From NCBI RefSeq assembly GCF_030846775.1, contig NZ_CP132910.1, positions 654,001 to 718,000 of the forward strand: a stretch of 64,000 nucleotides of DNA, written 5' to 3'. Numbering within the stretch: the first letter of the stretch is position 1; every line of letters begins with the position of its first letter. A program made the position numbers and the translations under genes. Below are positions 1 through 7,361 of the stretch, piece by piece. The DNA comes from Geothrix sp. 21YS21S-2. Its GTDB lineage: Bacteria; Acidobacteriota; Holophagae; Holophagales; Holophagaceae. The notes below the pieces were generated by a model. It did not search any database. It was not told where the DNA came from and was given only the letters and a program-made list of their open reading frames with translations.

Positions 1-468
1 CCCTGGCTGATGGGGTCCTTCCTCCACTGGATCGACCTGCCCTTCCACGAGGCCGGCCACGTGGTCTTCAGCCCCCTGGGCACCTTCCTCCAGATCCTGG
101 GGGGGACCCTGGGGCAGCTGCTGGTGCCCCTCCTGGTGGCGGGGGTCTTCCTGAAGCAGGACAACCCGTTCGGAGCGTGTTCGGGGGCGTGGTGGCTGGG
201 CCAGAGCCTCCTGGACTGCGCGCCCTACATCGCCGATGCCCGGGTGCGCCAGCTGCTGCTCACCAGCGGGGAGACCGGGCAGACGGATTGGGAGGGCCAC
301 GACTGGTTCCAGCTCCTCTCCCGCACCGGGCTGCTGCTCCACGATGTCCGCATCGCGCGGCTGTTCTGGCTCGCCGGAGCCGGCCTCATGCTCGCCGCGC
401 TGGCCTGGGGGGGCTACATCGTCTGGAAACAGTGGGGACCCGGCGGGACGGACGGCGCGCCTTCCTGA
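1..468 (+). CDS. Membrane protein with HExxH motif, 5' end cut by window
   Basis: The reading frame is open to the first base, so the true start may lie upstream; the first ATG inside the window is at 10. The visible 152 residues carry a HEAGH motif about 14 residues after that Met, next to a hydrophobic stretch, which resembles the zinc-binding helix of membrane metallopeptidases (M50-like). A second hydrophobic helix lies near the C-terminus. The motif and helices are seen; protease activity is inference, because the second metal ligand region of M50 enzymes is not recognisable. The gene converges on tatC with a gap of about 50 bp. Confidence 0.5.
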   Translation, partial: PWLMGSFLHWIDLPFHEAGHVVFSPLGTFLQILGGTLGQLLVPLLVAGVFLKQDNPFGACSGAWWLGQSLLDCAPYIADARVRQLLLTSGETGQTDWEGHDWFQLLSRTGLLLHDVRIARLFWLAGAGLMLAALAWGGYIVWKQWGPGGTDGAPS

Positions 469-520
469 TGGTGCGTTCGGGAAATGCCGACGCCCCTTTC
501 CAGCGCCCTTGCGAACACCC

Positions 521-1300
521 TCAGCCGCGCGCCCGCCGCGGTTCAGCCGCCCAGGCCACCAGCACGGACACGAAGTAGAGGCCCAGGAGCACGAAGCTGA
601 AGAAGAGCGTCGTCAGCACCACGTCGCCGGGCGTGAAGAAGGCCGACGCCACCACGATCGCCAGCGTGGCGTGGCGCCAGTACTTCAGCATCATCTTCGC
701 CGTGACGATGCGGAAGCGGGCCAGGAAGAAGGTGAGCACCGGCAGCTCGAACATCAGCCCGGTGACGACCAGCGTGGAGAGGAAGAGATCCAGATAGCTG
801 TCGATGTGGAGGTTGGCCCGAAGCCCCGCCCCGGCGGCCTCCTGGAAGAGGATGTCCCCCAGGAACCGGAAGGCCTGGGTGTACGCGAAGGCCAGCCCCA
901 GCAGGAACATGCCGCTGGTGGCCAGGATGAAGGGGATGAACAGGCGCTTTTCCCGCGGGCCCAGGGCGGGCTTGATGAAGCCCCACACCTGCAGGAAGAT
1001 CACGGGCGCGGCCAGGAAGGCGGCGACCCAGACGCTCAGGCGCATGAGGCTGAAGAAGGGTTCGGTGAGGTCGGTGAAGGCCCAGGGCTGCAGCCTCGCC
1101 GGGTCCTGTTTCAGCTGGCGCCCCATGGCCTGCAGGAAGGGCCACTGGGCCCAGGTCCACAGGCGGAGGCGGAAGGCGTAGGTCAGGGCGAAGGCCCCCG
1201 CCACCGTGAGGGCCGAGCGCACCAGGCGCACCCGCAGTTCCTGCAGATGCTCCCGGAAGGACATGCGTTCGTCGGCGGTCGTCACGGCGGCGGAGTCCAT
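521..1300 (-). CDS. tatC: Sec-independent translocase subunit TatC
   Basis: This is the multi-spanning core of the twin-arginine translocase, which recognises RR signal peptides and exports folded proteins across the inner membrane. The 259-residue length is normal for the family. The N-terminal cytoplasmic stretch has the expected 'FREHLQELR' pattern, followed by about six hydrophobic helices and the typical proline-rich 'FIKPALGPREKR' loop. It starts 3 bp after the tatA stop, so the two are co-transcribed. They sit downstream of a flavoprotein with an RR signal, which suggests a locally dedicated Tat system. The C-terminal tail is short. Confidence 0.95.
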   Translation of the reverse strand: MDSAAVTTADERMSFREHLQELRVRLVRSALTVAGAFALTYAFRLRLWTWAQWPFLQAMGRQLKQDPARLQPWAFTDLTEPFFSLMRLSVWVAAFLAAPVIFLQVWGFIKPALGPREKRLFIPFILATSGMFLLGLAFAYTQAFRFLGDILFQEAAGAGLRANLHIDSYLDLFLSTLVVTGLMFELPVLTFFLARFRIVTAKMMLKYWRHATLAIVVASAFFTPGDVVLTTLFFSFVLLGLYFVSVLVAWAAEPRRARG

Positions 1301-1303
1301 GGC

Positions 1304-1471
1304 CTAGGCCTTTTCGTCGGTGACGGAGCTGGTCAGCTCCTTGCTGGCCTTCTTGAATTCCTGGATGCCCCTGCCCAGGGACTTGCCCAGCTCGGGCAGC
1401 TTGGACGGCCCGAAGAAGATCAGCAGGCAGACGCCGATCAGAAGGATTTCAGTGATGCCCAGGTTGCCCAT
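1304..1471 (-). CDS. tatA: Twin-arginine translocase subunit TatA
   Basis: A 55-residue protein with one N-terminal membrane helix, then the family-typical 'FFGPSKLPELGKSLG' hinge and an amphipathic helix ending in charged residues. TatA forms the oligomeric pore partner of TatC at the inner membrane. The start at 1471 encodes MGNLGITEIL, which is the usual TatA beginning. It lies between the cytochrome gene and tatC on the same strand. Whether it acts as TatA or as a bifunctional TatA/B cannot be told from sequence; no separate tatB is visible here. Confidence 0.93.
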   Translation of the reverse strand: MGNLGITEILLIGVCLLIFFGPSKLPELGKSLGRGIQEFKKASKELTSSVTDEKA

Positions 1472-1499
1472 GGTGTGCTCCGGAAAAGGTCGCTCGTGC

Positions 1500-1976
1500 T
1501 CAGGGCACGGGCCAGTTGTAGGAATGGCAGGTCAGACAGTGGTTCTTGGACGGCTTGTGCTGGTGGTGGCAGAGGTTGCAGTTCGCCGCGTAGCCGTGCT
1601 GGTCGGCGTGGGGGTTGTGGTCCTTGGCCTGGGCGGTCCTGGCGATGAGGGCGTCCATTTCGTGGCAGCGCACGCAGGCTTCGGGCTTGGCCTTGGCCTC
1701 GGGCCTGCCTTTGCCGTGGCAGTCCGCGCAGGTGACGCCCGCGAGGGCGTGGCGGTGCGACAGGGGGAGCCTGGCCCGAAGGGCCGTCTCGCCGGAGTGG
1801 CATTCGCCGCAGGAGCCCGCCTTGGCCTTGCGGATCTCGGCGTGGCCGGCGGGCAGCACCTTCTCCTTGCCGTGGCAGGTGGCGCACTGGGTGGCCGCCA
1901 CCCCCGGCTGCCGCTTGGGGGCGGCAGCCAGGGGCAGGAGCATCCCCAGCGAAAGGAGGATGGAGACGAGCTTCAT
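1500..1976 (-). CDS. Periplasmic c-type cytochrome with six CxxCH motifs
   Basis: A 158-residue exported cytochrome. A signal peptide covers roughly residues 1-19, followed by six haem-binding motifs: CATCH, CGECH, CADCH, CVRCH, CNLCH and CLTCH. Several extra histidines could be distal haem ligands. The haem count is seen directly. The role as electron donor to the neighbouring flavoprotein is inferred from position, because the flavoprotein stop is 2 bp upstream of this start. In Shewanella-type fumarate reductase the haem and flavin domains are fused; here they are separate genes, as in some methacrylate-type systems. Six motifs exceed the four of the classical flavocytochrome c haem domain. 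Confidence 0.85.
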   Translation of the reverse strand: MKLVSILLSLGMLLPLAAAPKRQPGVAATQCATCHGKEKVLPAGHAEIRKAKAGSCGECHSGETALRARLPLSHRHALAGVTCADCHGKGRPEAKAKPEACVRCHEMDALIARTAQAKDHNPHADQHGYAANCNLCHHQHKPSKNHCLTCHSYNWPVP

Positions 1977-1978
1977 GG

Positions 1979-3562
1979 CTAGCCCCAGGCCTTCGCCTTG
2001 GCGGCGTTGGAACCGGCGGCCCGGCCCATCACGAGGCAGTCGATGACCGCGCAGCTGCCCAGGCGCACCGCGCCGTGGACGCCGCCCGTGGCTTCGCCGG
2101 CCGCGTAGAGGCCTTCGATGGCCTTGTCCGTGGAGACGTCCATGGCCTGGGCTTCGGTGTTGGTGTAGATGCCGCCCATGCAGTGGTGGACCTTGGGGAG
2201 CAGGCGGGAGACATAGAAGGGCGCGGTCTCCAGGGGCAGGGTGCCCTGGGGGAGCTTCGTGCTGACCTTGATGTCGTCCTTGGGATCCTTGGGATCGCTG
2301 TTGCGGATGTTGGTGTTGTACTTGGCGACGGTCTCCAGGAAGGCGGCCCGGGGCATGCCGTAGGCGTCCGCCACGGCTTCAAGGCTGTTGAAGGCCTTGA
2401 CCACGCCGGACTTCTGCAGCTTGTCCATGACGCCGGGGGTGAGCCGGGAGACGGCCTTGGCGTCGGCGAAGGCGATGCATTTGTGGCCCTGGTTCATGAG
2501 CATCATGATGGCGTCGGCGCGGATCTTGCGGTTGGCCAGCTCGTCGATGAAGCGCTTGCCGGTGGTGGCGTCCACCCAGATGCCGTACATCGAGGCGGCC
2601 TCCTGGGCGAAGTGGGGAGCCAGGCCGAAGCCCTTCTCGTCGGGGCTGGCCCAGGGGCCCACCTGGATCCAGTCGCCCTGGATGATGTTGCAGCCGATGC
2701 GGGAGGCCTCGCGCCACAGCTCGGCGGTGGCTCCGGGCTGGTTGGTGCTCTCGACCTTGGCGGTGAGCTTGGGGTCCTGGATCATGCGGTAGGCCACGTC
2801 CTGCCCGAAGCCGCCGTGGGCCAGCACGACGCCCTTGCGGGCGCGGATGGTCCTGAGCTTGCCGCTGTCGGCCTTGGGGAACTCGTAGCCTTCGCGGACC
2901 TGCAGGCCCTTGACCCGGCCGTCCTTGTCCCGGTAGATCTTCGTGACGAAGGTCTCCAGGCGGGGCTCCACGCCCAGGGCCTTGAGCTTGGCCAGCTGGG
3001 GCAGCACGATGGCCGAGCCGCTGGAGTTGTAGGTCTTGTAGCTGCGCTTGACGGTGTGGCCACCCTCCTGCACGAGCTCGTTGTCCAGGTACTTCACGCC
3101 CAGCTCGCTGATGGTCCACAGCACCGTCTCCGTGGACTTCTCGGAGATGAGCTTGACCAGGCCGGGGTGGTTGAGCCCGAGGCCCGCCACCATCATGTCC
3201 TTGGCCATGAGCTCGGGGGAGTCCTTGATGCCCATCTTCGCCTGCAGCGGGCTGCCGGCGGCCGACACGATGCCGCCGTTGATGATGGAGTTGCCGCCCG
3301 GGGTGGGCATCTTCTCCAGCACCACCACGGAGGCCCCGGCCTTCCTGGCCTCGTACGCCGCGGCCAGGCCTGCGAAGCCGCTGCCCACGATCACCACGTC
3401 GAAGGTCTCGTCCCACTTGCGGGGCATGGTGGAATCCACGACCGTTCCACCCTTGGGGGCCGCGCCCTCCAGGGGCAGCTGGGTCAGGGCCAGGCCGCCC
3501 ATGATGGCGCCGCCGGCGCCCAGGAAGCCCCGCCTCGAAAGTCCGTTCTTCTCGTCACTCAT
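1979..3562 (-). CDS. Tat-exported FAD-dependent reductase, fumarate reductase/flavocytochrome c family
   Basis: A 527-residue periplasmic flavoprotein. The N-terminus has a Tat signal (SRRGFLG at about residues 9-15). A Rossmann FAD-binding motif (VVIVGSGFAGLAAA) follows, and the C-terminus has the family signature with 'HCMGGI', 'GLYAAGEATGGVHGA' and 'RLGS'. It should reduce an unsaturated carboxylic acid using electrons from the adjacent cytochrome. The substrate histidine and the TEAVRG segment typical of fumarate enzymes seem replaced ('WIQVGPW', 'FAQEA'), so fumarate may not be the substrate; this comparison is by eye. The start at 3562 has AAGGAGG six bases upstream. It sits after a porin and before the cytochrome, tatA and tatC. 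Confidence 0.85.
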   Translation of the reverse strand: MSDEKNGLSRRGFLGAGGAIMGGLALTQLPLEGAAPKGGTVVDSTMPRKWDETFDVVIVGSGFAGLAAAYEARKAGASVVVLEKMPTPGGNSIINGGIVSAAGSPLQAKMGIKDSPELMAKDMMVAGLGLNHPGLVKLISEKSTETVLWTISELGVKYLDNELVQEGGHTVKRSYKTYNSSGSAIVLPQLAKLKALGVEPRLETFVTKIYRDKDGRVKGLQVREGYEFPKADSGKLRTIRARKGVVLAHGGFGQDVAYRMIQDPKLTAKVESTNQPGATAELWREASRIGCNIIQGDWIQVGPWASPDEKGFGLAPHFAQEAASMYGIWVDATTGKRFIDELANRKIRADAIMMLMNQGHKCIAFADAKAVSRLTPGVMDKLQKSGVVKAFNSLEAVADAYGMPRAAFLETVAKYNTNIRNSDPKDPKDDIKVSTKLPQGTLPLETAPFYVSRLLPKVHHCMGGIYTNTEAQAMDVSTDKAIEGLYAAGEATGGVHGAVRLGSCAVIDCLVMGRAAGSNAAKAKAWG

Positions 3563-3602
3563 GATGTTCCTCCTTGCGGGCCCGCGGGCCCGGATTCTGC
3601 GG

Positions 3603-4859
3603 TTAGAAGGTGTAGAGCACGCCCACGCCGAAGGCCCGGGTGTCCGCGCCGGGGTTGATGCCGGCGAGGACGGGGAAGGCGCCGTACGTCGCGGCGGCCT
3701 TGTTGACGACGGTGTAGTAGGTGGCGAAGACGTCCGCGGTCCGGGTGATGGCGTAGTTGTAGCCCAGGGTCACCTGGGTGGCGCCCAGGCCCTCGACGTT
3801 CGCGCCGGCGCCGCCCACGAGCTTGGCGCTGCCCTTGTCGGCGGTGCCGTAGAGGCCCCAGATCTTGTGCTGGCCGAAGCTCTGCTGGGCGGACACGCCC
3901 CAGGCGGTGCGCTTGTATTCGCTGACCTTGCCGGCCACGGTCTCGTCGTTCCGGTAGGTCAGCTGCTCCACGATGCCGGTGATGCGGGTGCCGGTGGAGG
4001 GGATGGCGTAGAACACCGCCAGTTCCTGGCCCTCGTCCTTGGACGAGGCGTTGGTGAGGCTGGGGGCGGTGGCGCCGGCGGTGAGCTGGCTGAGGCCGAA
4101 GTAGTCGTTGTGGCGCTCGTAGCCGTAGTGCACCGTGAGGCCGCCGGTGCGGTAGCTCAGCAGGGCGGAGATGACGGTGGGGGAGTACTGCACCTGGGTG
4201 GGGGCGTCGGAGGTGGGCTTGGTCTCGTTGACCGAGTAGGCCACCCGGGCGCTGAAGCCCGACATGTCGGGGGTCCAGTACTGGAGGCTGTTGCCCTGGC
4301 GGCGGTTGAAGGAGGCGTCGTTCTTGGTGCCGGCGCGGCCTGAGTTGGTGACGGTGCCGGGCACGTTGAAGCCGGGGTTGCCGGTCAGGCTGTTGTCGAA
4401 GGGGAAGAGCCCGCGCTGGGTGCCGGTGAAAAGGGTGGGGAACTTGTAGGGGGTGTCCCAGTTGCCCACGAGGACGGTGCCCCAGGAAGCGCCGGAGAGG
4501 CCGATGGCGCTGTTGCGGCCGGCCAGGACGCTGGGCTGGTCCCCGTCCACGCTCACGGAGCTCTCCACCTGCCAGATGAGCTTGAGGTCGTCGCCCTTGA
4601 TCTTGAAGTCGCCCTTGAAGCCCAGGTTGGACGTGCTGCAGGTGATGCGCAGCTTGGAGGGGACGTTGGTGGCGGTGGGCGAGACGGTCACCAGGGAGTT
4701 GCCGTCCGCGGCGCGGGTGCTGGCATCCGAGGCCTGCACGTTGTCCGCGAAGGCGATGAGGGTGCCGTAGATGGTGACGTTGGGCTTGTCCTGGGCCTGG
4801 CCGGCGGCGGCAACCGCGAGGAGACCGGTGGCAAGTGAGAGCGTACGCCTTGAAATCAT
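3603..4859 (-). CDS. Outer-membrane porin (Gram-negative general porin type)
   Basis: The start at 4859 is chosen over an earlier in-frame one because AAGGAG lies about six bases upstream and the protein then begins with a clear signal peptide (MISRRTLSLATGLLAVAAAG, then QAQ). The 418-residue mature chain starts 'VTIYGTLIAF', the classic first beta strand of trimeric porins, and ends in 'VGVLYTF', an outer-membrane targeting C-terminus with terminal Phe. It probably admits the small anionic substrate of the flavoprotein encoded 40 bp downstream. The specificity is inferred from context only. Confidence 0.88.
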   Translation of the reverse strand: MISRRTLSLATGLLAVAAAGQAQDKPNVTIYGTLIAFADNVQASDASTRAADGNSLVTVSPTATNVPSKLRITCSTSNLGFKGDFKIKGDDLKLIWQVESSVSVDGDQPSVLAGRNSAIGLSGASWGTVLVGNWDTPYKFPTLFTGTQRGLFPFDNSLTGNPGFNVPGTVTNSGRAGTKNDASFNRRQGNSLQYWTPDMSGFSARVAYSVNETKPTSDAPTQVQYSPTVISALLSYRTGGLTVHYGYERHNDYFGLSQLTAGATAPSLTNASSKDEGQELAVFYAIPSTGTRITGIVEQLTYRNDETVAGKVSEYKRTAWGVSAQQSFGQHKIWGLYGTADKGSAKLVGGAGANVEGLGATQVTLGYNYAITRTADVFATYYTVVNKAAATYGAFPVLAGINPGADTRAFGVGVLYTF

Positions 4860-4902
4860 TGTAACTCCTTTGAATGGGCAGGCCGCTGGCCGCCCAGGTG
4901 GG

Positions 4903-4936
4903 GTAGAGGTTTCAGGCTTGACCCGTGTCAATTGAC
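4903..4936 (-). promoter_or_regulatory. Candidate porin promoter/operator with perfect palindrome
   Basis: Upstream of the porin, a TTGACA hexamer reads on the minus strand at 4931-4926, but the matching -10 region is poor. It overlaps a perfect 10-base palindrome, GTCAATTGAC, at 4927-4936, and GGTCAA occurs again next to it. This is a plausible site for the AraC-type regulator encoded just upstream. The repeats are seen; regulation is inferred. Confidence 0.35.
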
Positions 4937-5106
4937 CAGCAGGTCTTTTATTAATCCTAGGGCTGGGGGTCTGGGCGACCCAGGGAACAATCACTCAGGT
5001 TCCGGTGGAATCCCGGCTGGTTTACCGGGCCCTTGGAACCGCGCCGGCAGTGGGTTTCACCGAAGGGGCGGACCCTTCCCGGGCTGGGCCCGGCGAGGTC
5101 CTGGTA

Positions 5107-5967
5107 TTAATGGGTCGCGGGCTGGTAATTCCTGGCCCATTCCGGGTTCAGGCCCAGGCGCTGGTTGCGGTAGTCCGTGGGCGTCTGGCCCACCACCCGG
5201 CGGAAGGCCTTGGCGAAGTAGGACGGGTCTTCGAAGCCCAGGTCCAGGGCGATCTGCTGCACGGACTCCGCGCCCTGGGTGAGCATCCGCCGGGCCTCGA
5301 TCATCCGGCGTTCCTCCAGGGCGGCGTGGGGGGACTTGCCCAGGGTGCGCTGGCAGATGGTGACCAGCTTGCGCTGGGAGCAGCGCAGCTCCCGGGCGAA
5401 GCGCCCCACCTCCCACCGGGACCGGTAGGCCTCGTCCAGAAGCCGGGTGAAACGCTGGAACAGGAGGTGGTCCGCCAGGGGCAGGCTCCGGTCGGCGGGC
5501 TGCTGCAGCTGGCAGGCGTGGTGCAGCAGCTGCAGGAAGGCGGCCAGCACGTGGAACTGCACCGTGGGGCAGCTGCCGCTGGCCTCCCCCTCGCCTTCGT
5601 GGAGGATGCGGGCCAGCCCGCAGAGGCGCTCGGCGATGCCGGGGACCGCCACCGCCACGCCCCCGGCCGGGAAGGCATTGGACGCAAGGAGGGTGCTTCC
5701 GGGGGGGAGGTATTCGTCCGTGAACCCGATGGACCAGCCCTCGGAGTCCGCCGAAGGGAGGTACAGGTGCGCCTGGCCCCGGGGGATCACGAGCACCCAG
5801 GGGGCCTTGAACGCCACGGTCTCGCCGTGCATGGTCTGGGTGCCCCCGCCCCGGGTGAGCACGAAGATCTGGTGGAAGGGGTGCGCGTGCAGGGCCGGCT
5901 CGCTGCACTGGAAGCGCAGGTTGCGGACCTCGGTGATGGGGAAGATGGACAGGGCGCTGCGGGGCAT
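5107..5967 (-). CDS. AraC-family transcriptional regulator
   Basis: A 286-residue regulator with an N-terminal cupin-like sensing domain (HPFHQIFVLTRGGG near residue 25) and a C-terminal double helix-turn-helix. The second HTH carries the family hallmark 'IALDLGFEDPSYFAKAFRR' followed by 'G-TP-YR'. The start at 5967 gives the usual short lead into the cupin; longer in-frame starts exist but add a non-conserved tail. It lies upstream of, and on the same strand as, the porin and reductase genes, so it is the likely substrate-responsive activator of that module. The ligand is unknown. Confidence 0.85.
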   Translation of the reverse strand: MPRSALSIFPITEVRNLRFQCSEPALHAHPFHQIFVLTRGGGTQTMHGETVAFKAPWVLVIPRGQAHLYLPSADSEGWSIGFTDEYLPPGSTLLASNAFPAGGVAVAVPGIAERLCGLARILHEGEGEASGSCPTVQFHVLAAFLQLLHHACQLQQPADRSLPLADHLLFQRFTRLLDEAYRSRWEVGRFARELRCSQRKLVTICQRTLGKSPHAALEERRMIEARRMLTQGAESVQQIALDLGFEDPSYFAKAFRRVVGQTPTDYRNQRLGLNPEWARNYQPATH

Positions 5968-6094
5968 GGAATCCCTGGGAATGCATGCAGAATAACAGGA
6001 TTCCAGCCATTCGTGATTAAAAGATCGAATGCCCGGAGGCCCCGGCGTGGCTGGATTCCGCGGGGATGGTATCCTGGACGCGATGGAGGAACGC

Positions 6095-6262
6095 ATGGCC
6101 GAAGCAGTGCCCGCCACGCCCGCAGCGGAAAAGCAGGAAGTCCCCAAGCAGGTCTGCCAGAAGTGCAGGATCGAGTATCCCCTGGAGGCCTTCAATCACG
6201 CCGTGGAGGGCCAGGAGTGCATCTGCCGCCGGTGCCTGGCCGTGATGGGATACAAGGTATAG
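6095..6262 (+). CDS. Small Cys4 zinc-ribbon-like protein preceding mqnC
   Basis: A 55-residue protein starting at 6095, where GGAGGA lies four bases upstream; an upstream Met at 6083 is less well placed. It has an Ala/Glu-rich N-terminus, then CQKC and CRRC pairs about 20 residues apart, the spacing of a small zinc ribbon. The stop is only 2 bp before mqnC, so the genes are surely co-transcribed. I do not recognise a named family. Metal binding is inferred from the cysteines, and a link to menaquinone synthesis from position only. Confidence 0.6.
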   Translation: MAEAVPATPAAEKQEVPKQVCQKCRIEYPLEAFNHAVEGQECICRRCLAVMGYKV

Positions 6263-6264
6263 CC

Positions 6265-7359
6265 ATGGAGTCCATGGCAGCGAGCACCTCGTCCATCCTC
6301 CAGGCGGTGATGGCGGGCCGGCGCATCAACGCGGATGAGGCCCTGCGCCTCTTCGAGGACGCCAGCCTCCCGGACCTCTCCGCGGCGGCCTCCGCCGTGC
6401 GCAGGCGCCTGAACGACCCCGCCCGGGTCAGCTACGTGGTGGACCGCAACGTCAACTACACCGACATCTGCAACGTCTACTGCACCTTCTGCGCCTTCTA
6501 CCACAAGCCCGGCAGCCGCGCCGGCTACCTCCTCACCCGCGAGCAGCTGCGCCAGAAGGCCGAGGAGACCAAGGCGGTGGGCGGCACGGGCTTCCTGCTG
6601 CAGGGCGGGGTGAATCCCGATCTGCCCTGGAGCTACTACCTGGAGCTGTGCTCGTACCTGCGGTCCCTGGGCATCTGGGTCCACGGGTTCAGCCCGGTGG
6701 AGATCCAGATGATGGCCAAGCTGAGCGGCCAGTCCCTGGAAAAGACGATCCTGGACCTGCGCGACGCGGGCCTGGGGAGCATCCCGGGCGGCGGGGCCGA
6801 GGTCCTGGTGGAGCGCGTGCGCAAGCGCATCGCCCCCCTCAAGGGCGGACCGGAGAAGTGGCTGGAGGTCATGGAGGCCGCCCACGCCGTGGGCATGAAG
6901 ACCACCGGCACCATGATGTTCGGCATCACCGAGACCCTGGCCGAGCGGGTGGAGCACTTCCGGGTGCTGCGCGAGCAGCAGGACCGGGCCCTGGCCAGGG
7001 CCAACGGCGGAGGCCACACGGCCTTCGCGGCCTGGCCCTTCCAGAGCGGGCACACCCTCTGGGAAGGCAAGGTGCCCCGGCCCACCGACTCCGAGTACCT
7101 GCGCACCATCGCCATAGCCCGCATCTACATGGACAACATCCCCCACATGCAGAGCTCCTGGGTCACCATGGGCCGCAAGACCGGGCAGATGGCCCTCCAC
7201 TACGGCTGCGACGACATGGGCAGCCTCATGCTGGAGGAGAACGTGGTGAGCGCCGCCGGCACCTGCTATTCGGTGAACCGGGAGGAGATGGAACGCATGA
7301 TCCGCGGGGCGGGCTTCGAACCCTGGCAGCGGGACAACATCTACCATCCCGTGGCCTGA
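6265..7359 (+). CDS. mqnC: Cyclic dehypoxanthinyl futalosine synthase (radical SAM)
   Basis: A 364-residue radical-SAM enzyme of the futalosine pathway of menaquinone synthesis. It cyclises dehypoxanthine futalosine. The cluster motif CxxxCxxC is at Cys69, Cys73 and Cys76 (CNVYCTFC), preceded by the family pattern 'DRNVNYTDICN' and followed by 'FLLQGGVNPDLP'. The C-terminal half has the conserved 'MQSSWVTMG' and 'ENVVSAAG' stretches. Length is normal. The start at 6265 follows the small Cys4 gene; Met at 6274 is an alternative. Other mqn genes are not in the window. Confidence 0.95.
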   Translation: MESMAASTSSILQAVMAGRRINADEALRLFEDASLPDLSAAASAVRRRLNDPARVSYVVDRNVNYTDICNVYCTFCAFYHKPGSRAGYLLTREQLRQKAEETKAVGGTGFLLQGGVNPDLPWSYYLELCSYLRSLGIWVHGFSPVEIQMMAKLSGQSLEKTILDLRDAGLGSIPGGGAEVLVERVRKRIAPLKGGPEKWLEVMEAAHAVGMKTTGTMMFGITETLAERVEHFRVLREQQDRALARANGGGHTAFAAWPFQSGHTLWEGKVPRPTDSEYLRTIAIARIYMDNIPHMQSSWVTMGRKTGQMALHYGCDDMGSLMLEENVVSAAGTCYSVNREEMERMIRGAGFEPWQRDNIYHPVA

Positions 7360-7361
7360 CC

